This document shows positions 57,239 through 64,000 of a stretch of DNA of 64,000 bases, piece by piece. The notes below the pieces were generated by a model that saw nothing but the letters and a program-made list of their open reading frames with translations, was not told the DNA's origin and ran no database searches. This DNA comes from Actinomadura sp. NBRC 104425 (GTDB taxonomy: Bacteria > Actinomycetota > Actinomycetes > Streptosporangiales > Streptosporangiaceae): positions 62,001 to 126,000 of the forward strand of contig NZ_BSTN01000010.1 in NCBI RefSeq assembly GCF_030269545.1, in the 5' to 3' direction. Positions within the stretch are counted from its first letter, which is position 1, and every line of letters begins with the position of its first letter. Both the position numbers and the translations under genes were made by a program.

Positions 57239-57857
57239 CTCCCGACCCCTCCCGGATTCCCCGATCTTTGGGAAAGTCCGGGAAACATTACCTGCCAGCG
57301 AGGATAACCGGGAGAGTGCGGAGTCGGTGCGAACAACTCGTCCGGCAGGTCGAATGTGTACAAATAAGTAGAATTGCGGGAGATCATGTGGAACGCATGC
57401 GGCGCCCGTCGCCGCACCGTTATCTGCGGATAACGGCGTCCATATTCGGGGAAGCACGTCCGGATCTGTAAGGGGATTGCGCTGCTCTCCCGCGGAACGG
57501 CGGGCTAGCGTCGTATTCAACGGCGAGATCAGGCTCGGGCGACCCCCCAGACGTCCTGACCGAAACCAGAAGCCGGGTGCGACCCGCCACCGCGGGCCCA
57601 ATCCGGCGGCCGTGCGGCGCACCGGACCCGCGCACCGCCGCAAGGCCGTCTTCACGAGACCCGGCGGACCAAGGTCCGTCAGCGTCGTCGTCAACGTCGT
57701 CGTCAGCGTCGTCGTCAGCGTCGTCAACGTCGTCAACGTCAGCGTCACCGCCTCCGGTGCCGCTGCGCCTGGCGGAACGGGTCAGGACCGGCGGACCGGC
57801 CCGGACGCGGCGCCCCGCCCGCCCCAGGTGCACTCTCGCTGGCAGGAGGTCGACCCC
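57239..57857. other. Long divergent intergenic region with palindrome and microsatellite
   Basis: About 620 bp with no supported gene. It contains a perfect palindrome CCGTTATC-TGCG-GATAACGG (57417-57436), a less GC-rich stretch around 57350-57400, and a GTC/GTCAAC-rich tandem repeat (57678-57748) before the cyclase-like gene. The palindrome is a good operator candidate for the divergent pair. Confidence 0.5.
57678..57748. repeat. Degenerate 6-12 bp tandem repeat (GTCGTC-AAC/AGC)
   Basis: Units of GTCGTCGTCAAC, GTCGTCGTCAGC and GTCGTCAAC alternate across about 70 bp, ending 110 bp upstream of the ATG at 57858. The pattern suggests slippage-prone DNA in the leader or promoter of the cyclase-like gene. 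Confidence 0.75.
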
Positions 57858-58526
57858 ATGACTTTCCCGAAATTCCCGGAATACCGGCGCGAGGTCGATA
57901 TGTCCGGCACGTATTGCCCTATTTTGTTTTTCGATGTGGCGGGCTTCGGCCGCCCCGACCGCGACGCCGACATCCAGCAGGCCGTGCGGCGCGGGCTCTA
58001 CCAGATCGTCTTCGGCGCCCTCGACCGCGCCGCCGTGCCGCACACCGTCTACTACCGGCAGGACCACGGCGACGGCGTGCTGGCCGTGCTCCCGCCCACC
58101 GTCCCCGTCCTCGCCCTCGCCGAGAGCCTGCCGATCTGGCAGCACCTGGAGATCCGGCGGTACAACAAGTGCGCCAGCCCCGCCGCCCGCATCCAGCTGC
58201 GGAGCGCCCTGCACATCGGCCCGGTGTACCGGGACGAACAGGGCGTCAGCGGCCGCGCCCTGATCCACGCCGCCCGGCTCATCGACGCCCCGCCCGTCCG
58301 GCGCGCCCTGGCCGACTCCCACGCCGACCTGGTGTTCGCCGCCTCCGACCGGGTGTACGACGAGGTCATCTGCCATCACCCCACGCCGGCCGGAGTCGAG
58401 TACCGCCGGTTCGCCGCGCGGGTGAAGGAGGACGAGTTCACCGCGTGGTTCACCGTCCTCGGCGGGCACGCCGACCCGCGCCTGGAGGACCGGCCGCCGC
58501 TGCGCGTCGTTCCCGACCACCCCTGA
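57858..58526 (+). CDS. Class III nucleotidyl cyclase-like protein
   Basis: 222 aa from ATG 57858 with GGAGG 8 nt upstream. The fold signature of class III cyclases is visible: ILFFDVAGFG (first metal Asp), DHGDGVLAVLPP (second metal Asp region), and RIQLRSALHIGPVYRDEQG with VSGRALIHAARLIDAPPVRRAL. It is a single short domain with no sensor attached. The substrate-specifying Lys and Asp/Thr cannot be placed safely, so it may be an active cyclase or a degenerate relative. Related stand-alone cyclases occur in Pycsar and other conflict systems. It is divergent from the coiled-coil membrane protein. Confidence 0.75.
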   Translation: MTFPKFPEYRREVDMSGTYCPILFFDVAGFGRPDRDADIQQAVRRGLYQIVFGALDRAAVPHTVYYRQDHGDGVLAVLPPTVPVLALAESLPIWQHLEIRRYNKCASPAARIQLRSALHIGPVYRDEQGVSGRALIHAARLIDAPPVRRALADSHADLVFAASDRVYDEVICHHPTPAGVEYRRFAARVKEDEFTAWFTVLGGHADPRLEDRPPLRVVPDHP

Positions 58527-58693
58527 GCGGCCCCTGGCCGGGCCGTGACCGGCGGGGATGCGGCCGCGGTCGGCGCGGCGCGTTGAGCGGCCGGGCCGCC
58601 GGCTGATACCGGATGGGAGACGATGTCGGCGCGCTGCTGTAGCGTCTCGGGGGAGACGGGACGCCACGAGACGCACTGTGAGACGGGAGTGGC

Positions 58694-58975
58694 ATGAGCG
58701 CACAGCCTGAGGGGCCCGGCGGTGCCGGGCGGGTGCGGCCGGTCCCGCGCACGATCAAGGCCATCGGCGAGGCGCTGACCAGGGAGAAACGCGCCAGGTT
58801 CTACGGCGAGGTGCTGACCGCCGAGCAGGGGTCCGAGCTGGACGGCGTGCTGGAGCGCTGGTGGCTGGACGCCGTCCTCGACCAGGTGCCCGGCCGCCGG
58901 CGCCGCTACGCCGACGGGGTGGCGGGGCGCAACCTCGTACCGCTGCCGGAGCCGCGCGGCGAATCCGAACGGTGA
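58694..58975 (+). CDS. Antitoxin-like small protein, 93 aa
   Basis: ATG 58694 with GGGAG upstream. The product is basic and helical: TIKAIGEALTREKRARFYGEVL, LDGVLERWWLDAVLDQV, RRRRYADGVAGRN. No DNA-binding fold can be named with confidence. The stop overlaps the start of the next gene (GTGA). Small size, coupling and gene order fit a toxin-antitoxin operon, antitoxin first. Confidence 0.65.
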   Translation: MSAQPEGPGGAGRVRPVPRTIKAIGEALTREKRARFYGEVLTAEQGSELDGVLERWWLDAVLDQVPGRRRRYADGVAGRNLVPLPEPRGESER

Positions 58976-59259
58976 CCGCGCCCCGGCGCGGCTGGACCGT
59001 CTTCTGCACCGAGGACGCCGCGGGGGAGATCGAGGCGATGCCGACCCCGCTGCACGACTCGGTGGTCGAGCACTTCAAGGAGCTCGCCCGGCGCGGCGGC
59101 GCCGCCATCGACGCCGGACGGCCGCCGCCGGGGCACTGCATGGACGGCGACGCCGTGGCCTACAGCGCGACCGTGCCGGGCCAGCCGGTGATCTACGAGT
59201 ACGTCGTCCTGGACGACATCCGCGAGTTCCGCGTCACCACCATCGCCTGGCTCCCCTGA
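58972..59259 (+). CDS. RelE-like putative toxin, 95 aa
   Basis: GTG 58972 overlaps the upstream stop. The pattern of a short beta strand (WTVFCTEDAAGEIEAMP), a helix (DSVVEHFKELARRGGAAI), and beta strands with AVAYSATVPGQ, PVIYEYVVLDDIREFRVTTIAWL resembles the RelE/ParE fold of small toxins. The catalytic residues of RelE are not obvious. Assignment as a toxin is based on fold-like pattern and pairing with the preceding gene. Confidence 0.6.
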   Translation: MTAPRRGWTVFCTEDAAGEIEAMPTPLHDSVVEHFKELARRGGAAIDAGRPPPGHCMDGDAVAYSATVPGQPVIYEYVVLDDIREFRVTTIAWLP

Positions 59260-59268
59260 CCCGCCCCC

Positions 59269-59295
59269 GGGCGCCGCGCGGAACCGGCGGCGCCC
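59269..59295. terminator. Convergent terminator hairpin
   Basis: GGGCGCCGC and GCGGCGCCC form a 9-bp stem between the toxin-like gene and the SMP-30 gene. Confidence 0.55.
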
Positions 59296-59306
59296 GCACT
59301 GTGCGG

Positions 59307-60128
59307 CTAGGCGGGGAAGGCCGGGCTGGGCAGGCCCTGGCCCGCGTCGGGCAGGACGAACAGCGAACCGGCGTGGGCGTCGTCGTCGGGCGCACCCGTC
59401 GCGGCGGTGGTGATGTACAGGTCGCGCAGGTGCGGGCCGCCGAACGCGCACGCCGTCGTCTGGCGGGCGGGCACCTCGACGGTGCGGTCCAGCTCCCCGG
59501 CGGGGGTGTAGCGCAGGACGCGGCCGCCGCCCCACAGCGCCACCCACACGCACCCGTCCGCGTCCACGGTCAGGCCGTCGGGCAGACCGGGGACGCGGGT
59601 GAACACGCGGCGGTCGTCGCCCTCGAACACGTCGATGCGGCGCGTCGGCGTGTCCACGTAGTACATCAGGCGCCCGTCGGGGCTCCAGGCGAGGCCGTTG
59701 CTGACGGTCACGTCGTTCAGGACGGTGGTGACCTTGCCCTCGGGCGTCACCCGGCGCAGGCGCCCCCCGCCGGGGGCCTCGTCGTAGCGCATGGTGCCCG
59801 CCCACAGCACGCCGTCGGGGGCGACGGCGGCGTCGTTGCCCCGGCGGCCCTCCTCGGGCCACTCGGCCAGCCAGCGGAACGAGCCGTCCGGCGCGTACAG
59901 GCCGATGCCGTCGCGCAGGTTGACGACCAGGCCGCCGGAGGCGCGCGGTTTGGCGGCGCCGACGTGCTGCGGGGTGGGCCGGACGGTGTCCGTGCCGGTG
60001 GACGGGTCGTAGGTGTGCACCTCGGAGGCGAGGATGTCCACCCACAGCAGGCGGTCCGCGGCGGTGTCCCAGGTGGGGCCCTCGCCCAGCGCGGCGCGCC
60101 GGGCGAGGGCGATCTCGACGTCGGTCAT
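59307..60128 (-). CDS. SMP-30/gluconolactonase family lactonase
   Basis: 273 aa, cytoplasmic six-bladed beta-propeller. Family signatures are LGEGPTWDTAADRLLWVDI (metal Glu), TVSNGLAWSPDGRLMYYVDT (metal Asn), and LPDGLTVDADGCVWVALWGGG (catalytic Asp). It hydrolyses sugar lactones, commonly from L-arabinose, xylose or galactose oxidation. It is coupled to galM by ATGA overlap and is last in a sugar-uptake operon. Confidence 0.9.
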   Translation of the reverse strand: MTDVEIALARRAALGEGPTWDTAADRLLWVDILASEVHTYDPSTGTDTVRPTPQHVGAAKPRASGGLVVNLRDGIGLYAPDGSFRWLAEWPEEGRRGNDAAVAPDGVLWAGTMRYDEAPGGGRLRRVTPEGKVTTVLNDVTVSNGLAWSPDGRLMYYVDTPTRRIDVFEGDDRRVFTRVPGLPDGLTVDADGCVWVALWGGGRVLRYTPAGELDRTVEVPARQTTACAFGGPHLRDLYITTAATGAPDDDAHAGSLFVLPDAGQGLPSPAFPA

Positions 60129-61303
60129 AGGGTGGAGAAGGCGTAGACGGTGGTGGTGTCGTAGGTCTGGCCGGGCCGCAGCACCGTGGACGGGAACTGC
60201 GGCTGGTTGGGCGAGTCCGGGAAGTGCTGCGTCTCCAGGCAGAAGCCGTCGCCCTGCCGGTAGGCGCTGCCACCGGTGCCGACCAGGCGCCCGGTCAGGA
60301 AGTTACCGGAGTAGAACTGCAGGCCCGGCTCGGTGGTGCGCACGTCCATGACCCGGCCGGACCGCGGCTCGGTGACGCGGGCGGCGTTGCGCAGCCCCCG
60401 GCCGTCCAGGACGAAGTTGTGGTCGTAGCCGCGGCCGATCACCAGCTGCGGGTGGCCGTCGCGGATGCGCTCGCCGATCGTGTGCGGGCGGGTGAAGTCG
60501 AACGGGGTGCCGCGCACCGACGCCAGCTCCCCGGTGGGGATCAGCGTCGAGTCGACCGGCGTGTACCGGGAGGCGTTGATCTGCAGCTTGTGGTCGAGGA
60601 TGCTGCCGGAGCCCTCGCCCGCCAGGTTGAAGTAGGTGTGGTTGGTCAGGTTGACGACGGTGGGCGCGTCGGTCGTGGCCCGGTAGCCGATGCGCAGCTC
60701 GTTCTTGGGCGTGACGGTGTAGGTGACGGTGGTCTCCAGCGTGCCCGGGTAGCCCTCCTCGCCGTCCTTGCTGGTGTAGGACAGCCGCAGCGACACCTCG
60801 TCGCCGTCGCGGGAGGGTTCGGCCTTCCAGACCTTCTCGTCGAAGCCCTTGTCGCCGCCGTGCAGGCTGTTCTCCCCGTCGTTGGCGCTGAGCCGGTAGG
60901 TCTTGCCGTCGAGGGTGAAGCGGGCCTTGCCGATGCGGTTGCCGTACCGGCCGATGATGGCGCCGAAGTAGGGGTTCTCGTCCTGGTACGTCGGCGAGAG
61001 GTAGCCTGCCAGGCTGCTGAAGCCCAGGGCGACGTTGCCGGTGCGGCCGCGCCGGTCCGGCACCTCCAGCGACTGGACGATCCCGCCGTAGGTCAGCACC
61101 CGCACGGTCATGCCGCGGCCGTTGGACAGCGTGTACCGCTCGACCGCGGTGCCGTCCGGCAGCGTTCCGAACGGCTCCTTGGCGATCTTCGGGGCGGTGT
61201 GCGCGGGGGCGGCGGCGCCGGGGGACGCCGACGCCGGTCCCGTCGCCGCCACCATGGCGGCGACCAGCAGTGCGGCTCCCGTGAGGGGCGGTAGGAATCT
61301 CAT
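60125..61303 (-). CDS. galM: Secreted aldose 1-epimerase (galactose mutarotase)
   Basis: 392 aa with a Sec signal peptide (residues 1-26, ending PASASPG). The GalM fold shows NGRGMTVRVLTYGGIVQSLEV, GRYGNRIGKARFTLDG, the catalytic His in VNLTNHTYFNL, and the catalytic Glu in CLETQHFPDSPNQP. It interconverts alpha and beta anomers of galactose or glucose outside the cell, suited to beta-galactose released by the secreted GH2 enzyme. It overlaps the SMP-30 start. Confidence 0.93.
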   Translation of the reverse strand: MRFLPPLTGAALLVAAMVAATGPASASPGAAAPAHTAPKIAKEPFGTLPDGTAVERYTLSNGRGMTVRVLTYGGIVQSLEVPDRRGRTGNVALGFSSLAGYLSPTYQDENPYFGAIIGRYGNRIGKARFTLDGKTYRLSANDGENSLHGGDKGFDEKVWKAEPSRDGDEVSLRLSYTSKDGEEGYPGTLETTVTYTVTPKNELRIGYRATTDAPTVVNLTNHTYFNLAGEGSGSILDHKLQINASRYTPVDSTLIPTGELASVRGTPFDFTRPHTIGERIRDGHPQLVIGRGYDHNFVLDGRGLRNAARVTEPRSGRVMDVRTTEPGLQFYSGNFLTGRLVGTGGSAYRQGDGFCLETQHFPDSPNQPQFPSTVLRPGQTYDTTTVYAFSTL

Positions 61304-61384
61304 GATTCTCCTCTCAGGTGATGCGTTGACCCCCCGAGGACATGGATCCGGCGCCGCGGCCCCGGCGGCGCCGCGCGGGCGCGG

Positions 61385-62659
61385 CTAGCGCAGCAGCGGG
61401 CTGCCGGAGCGGCGCTTGGTCCACACGTCGAACGCGACGGCCGCCAGCAGCACCAGGCCCTTGACGAGCATCACCCGCTCGCTCGGCGCGCCCATCAGCG
61501 ACATCCCGTTGTTGATCACACCCATGATCAGGCCGCCGGTGATCGCGCCGACCACCTTGCCGACGCCGCCCTGCACGGCCGCGCCGCCGATGAACGCCGC
61601 CGCGATCGCGTCCAGCTCGAAGGTGTTGCCCGCGGTCGGGCCCGCCTGGTTGAGCCGCCCGGCGAAGATCACCCCGGCCAGCGCGGACAGCACGCCCATG
61701 TTCACGAACAGCCAGAACACGATCGACTTGACCTTGACGCCGGACAGCTGCGCCGCCTGCAGATTGCCGCCCACCGCGTAGATGCGGCGGCCGAACACCG
61801 TCCGGTTGGTCAGGATCGTGTAGCCCAGCACCAGCGCCGCCAGCAGCACCAGCACCCAGGGCAGGTTGTGGAAGCGGGCCAGCTGCACCGTCACCGCCAT
61901 GATCAGCACACCGGCGGCGGCGATCTTCAGCACGAACACCGGGAGCGGGTCGACCGTCTGCCGGTAGCCCAGGCGCGCGGCGCGGGTGCGCCACTGCGCC
62001 ACCGCCAGCCCGGCGACGACGGCGATCCCGACCAGCAGGCTGAACAGGTCCGCGCCGCCCAGCACGCCGAGCCCGATGTTGCCGAGGTAGCCCTCGGTGA
62101 ACCCGTTGGACAGCGTGCGCACCTCGTCGGGGAACGGGCCGATGCCCTGGTTGCCCAGCACGGTCAGGGTCAGCGCGCGGAACAGCAGCATCCCCGCCAG
62201 CGTCACGATGAACGACGGGATGCCGAAGTAGGCGATCCAGTAGCCCTGCCAGGCCCCGATCGCGGCGCCCGCGGCCAGCGTCAGCAGCAGCGCCAGCGGC
62301 CAGGCCACATCGTGGTTGACCATCAGCACCGCGGCGATACCGCCGGTCACGCCGACCACCGACCCCACCGACAGGTCGATGTGCCCGGAGATGATGATCA
62401 AGATCATCCCGATCGCCAGGATCAGGATGTAGGAGTTCTGCACGATGATGTTGGAGATGTTCTGCGGCTGCAGCAGGTCCCCGCCGGTCAGCACCGTGAA
62501 CAGCACGACGATCAGGGCGAAGGCGATGTAGATGCCGCTCTGCCGGACGTTGATCGTCAGCTGGGACAGCGACCTGCCGTTGCCCGGCCCGGACGACGCC
62601 GGGGCGGTCTTGCTCGCGGTCGCGCCGGCGTCGGCGCTCGCGGACGCGGTACGACTCAT
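61385..62659 (-). CDS. mmsB: Multiple-monosaccharide ABC transporter permease
   Basis: 424 aa. After a Ser/Ala-rich N-terminus come about 10-12 helices of the BPD_transp_2 family: NSYILILAIGMILIIISGHI, DLSVGSVVGVTGG, FVTLAGMLLFRALTLT-type segment, and AIAAAFIGGAAVQGGVGKVVGA. It matches GguB/XylH-type permeases of the sugar ABC systems. It lies 13 nt downstream of the ATPase gene. Confidence 0.92.
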   Translation of the reverse strand: MSRTASASADAGATASKTAPASSGPGNGRSLSQLTINVRQSGIYIAFALIVVLFTVLTGGDLLQPQNISNIIVQNSYILILAIGMILIIISGHIDLSVGSVVGVTGGIAAVLMVNHDVAWPLALLLTLAAGAAIGAWQGYWIAYFGIPSFIVTLAGMLLFRALTLTVLGNQGIGPFPDEVRTLSNGFTEGYLGNIGLGVLGGADLFSLLVGIAVVAGLAVAQWRTRAARLGYRQTVDPLPVFVLKIAAAGVLIMAVTVQLARFHNLPWVLVLLAALVLGYTILTNRTVFGRRIYAVGGNLQAAQLSGVKVKSIVFWLFVNMGVLSALAGVIFAGRLNQAGPTAGNTFELDAIAAAFIGGAAVQGGVGKVVGAITGGLIMGVINNGMSLMGAPSERVMLVKGLVLLAAVAFDVWTKRRSGSPLLR

Positions 62660-62672
62660 GAACGCCTCCCGC

Positions 62673-64000
62673 TCATCGAACCTTCTCCTGTTCCTTGTCC
62701 TTGGTCATCAGGTACATGAGGCGTTCCTGGGTGGCCTCCGCGCGCGGCACCTCGCCGGTGATCCGGCCCGCCGACATCGTGTAGATGCGGTCGCACATGC
62801 CCAGCAGCTCGGGCAGCTCGGAGGAGATCAGCAGGATCGCCTTCCCCTCCCCGGCCAGCCGGTTGATGATCGAATAGATCTCGTACTTGGCGCCCACGTC
62901 GATGCCGCGGGTCGGCTCGTCCAGGATCAGCACGTCCGGATCGGTGAAGATCCACTTGGACAGCACGACCTTCTGCTGGTTGCCGCCGCTGAGCTTGCCG
63001 GTGACCGCGCCGACGTCCGGCGCCTTGATGTTCAGGCTCGCGCGGAACTCGTCGGCGACCCGGTACTCCTCGTTGCCGTCCACCCAGCCGCGGGTGGCCA
63101 GCCGCGACAGCCCCGCGGCCGAGATGTTGCGCTTGATGTCCTCGATCAGGTTGAGCCCGTAGCGCTTGCGGTCCTCGGTGGCGTAGGCGATGCCGTGCCG
63201 GATGGCGTCCTGCACCGTGTGCACGTCGATCGGCCGGCCGTCCTTCAGCACGCGCCCGGACGTGCCGACCCCGTACGAGCGGCCGAACACGCTCATCGCC
63301 AGCTCGGTGCGGCCCGCGCCCATCAGCCCGGCCAGCCCGACGATCTCGCCGCGGCGCAGCGTCAGCGACGCCCCGTCCACCACCTTGCGGTCGTGCTGGG
63401 ACGGGCTGTGCACCGTCCAGTCCTCGATCCGCAGCACCTCCGCCCCGATCCGCGGCTCCCGCGGCGGGTAGCGGTGCTCCAGGTCGCGGCCCACCATCCC
63501 GGTGATGATCCGGTCCTCGGTGACGTCGTCGGCCTTGGCGTCCAGCGTCTCGATCATGCGTCCGTCGCGCAGGATGCTGATCGAGTCGGCGATCGCCAGC
63601 ACCTCGTTGAGCTTGTGCGAGATGATCACGCTGGTGATGCCGTCGTCGCGCAGGCCGCGCACCAGGTCCAGCAGGTGCGCGGAGTCCTCGTCGTTGAGCG
63701 CTGCCGTGGGCTCGTCCAGGATCAGCAGCTTGACCTTCTTGGACAGCGCCTTGGCGATCTCGACGAGCTGCTGCTTGCCCACGCCGAGGTCGGCGATCGG
63801 GGTGACCGGGTTCTCCGGCAGCCCCACCCGCTCCAGCAGCTGTGCGGCCTCGTGGTTGGTGTGGTTCCAGTCGATGAACCCGCCGAGCAGGCCGCGCCGG
63901 CGGGCGCGCTCGTTGCCGAGGAAGATGTTCTCGGCGATGGACAGCTGCGGGCACAGCGCCAGCTCCTGGTGGATGATGACGATGCCGCGCTCCTCGCTGT
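62673..64000 (-). CDS. mmsA: Multiple-monosaccharide ABC transporter ATP-binding protein (5' end outside window)
   Basis: The gene runs off the right edge; about 442 codons are visible. The first ABC domain lacks its Walker A here but shows the Q-loop (IVIIHQELALCPQLSIAENIF in pieces), signature VGKQQLVEIAKAL and Walker B LLILDEPTAAL. The second domain has the degenerate Walker A LMGAGRTEL usual in this family, signature LSGGNQQKV and Walker B LILDEPTRGID. It powers the permease encoded next. The binding protein (ChvE/MmsC-like) should lie upstream, beyond the window. Confidence 0.93.
   Translation of the reverse strand, partial: SEERGIVIIHQELALCPQLSIAENIFLGNERARRRGLLGGFIDWNHTNHEAAQLLERVGLPENPVTPIADLGVGKQQLVEIAKALSKKVKLLILDEPTAALNDEDSAHLLDLVRGLRDDGITSVIISHKLNEVLAIADSISILRDGRMIETLDAKADDVTEDRIITGMVGRDLEHRYPPREPRIGAEVLRIEDWTVHSPSQHDRKVVDGASLTLRRGEIVGLAGLMGAGRTELAMSVFGRSYGVGTSGRVLKDGRPIDVHTVQDAIRHGIAYATEDRKRYGLNLIEDIKRNISAAGLSRLATRGWVDGNEEYRVADEFRASLNIKAPDVGAVTGKLSGGNQQKVVLSKWIFTDPDVLILDEPTRGIDVGAKYEIYSIINRLAGEGKAILLISSELPELLGMCDRIYTMSAGRITGEVPRAEATQERLMYLMTKDKEQEKVR

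Noticed and set aside
57477..57857. Extension of the cyclase-like protein to an upstream GTG or CTG (about 127 more residues)
   Set aside because: The extra region translates the microsatellite and Pro/Arg-rich junk; the ATG at 57858 has a good SD and begins the conserved domain.

Overview
The window is very GC-rich DNA with dense, often overlapping genes and frequent GTG starts. It encodes an F420-type (LLM) oxidoreductase, DUF3710, DUF3159 and DUF3152 proteins, and a block whose content and order match the Mycobacterium tuberculosis dut (Rv2697c) to Rv2689c segment. This points to an actinomycete, plausibly a Streptosporangiales or Actinomadura-like organism; the genus is inference only.

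Layout. (1) 1-2650: a leftward, translationally coupled operon for a Tat-exported, cysteine-rich MauA-like protein with MauE- and MauD-like maturation partners. (2) 2869-13452: the conserved block with dut, DUF3710, CBS, DsbA-like and L,D-transpeptidase proteins, an OB-fold protein, DUF3159, two TrkA/RCK proteins, a KimA-like potassium permease and a TrmA-type RNA methyltransferase. (3) 13453-22000: a peptide-maturase gene fragment, a methyltransferase, an HTH regulator, DUF1906 and DUF11 secreted proteins, an LLM oxidoreductase, a divergent MFS exporter/TetR pair with an operator array, and a PARG-type protein. (4) 22081-32634: DUF3152, the Hen1/Pnkp RNA-repair operon, a zinc-ribbon protein, an acyl-CoA synthetase with an altered P-loop plus an APH-fold kinase, a NUDIX protein, an IS5-family remnant with CTAG duplications, and two unknown genes.

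(5) 32943-41996: a compact (about 9 kb) AICE-like integrative element bounded by a 13-bp direct repeat. It carries a tyrosine integrase, an excisionase, an FtsK/TraB translocase and small transfer-type genes. It also carries a regulatory block of two paralogous HTH sensors, a NUDIX and an HD hydrolase, and a GntR protein made of two winged helices. A 10-bp GACGTCCC-type motif, tandem at two sites, lies upstream of the integrase and regulatory genes. No replication gene was found. (6) 42041-42720: an orphan sigma region 4 gene, a 13-bp minisatellite and tRNA-Ser(GCU).

(7) 42842-64000: sugar and signalling genes. These are a GH3 glucosidase, a TAXI binding protein with a two-component system and an MHS-family transporter, an OmpA-domain lipoprotein with low-complexity repeats, and a giant secreted GH2 beta-galactosidase with a LamG insertion. 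Next come an orphan solute-binding protein in an operon with a coiled-coil membrane protein, a divergent class III cyclase-like gene, a toxin-antitoxin-like pair, and a leftward mmsA-mmsB-galM-SMP30 sugar operon cut by the window end.

The best candidates for something not yet described are the MauA-like operon, the element-wide operator and sensor network of the AICE, and the cyclase-like/coiled-coil locus near 56-58.5 kb.
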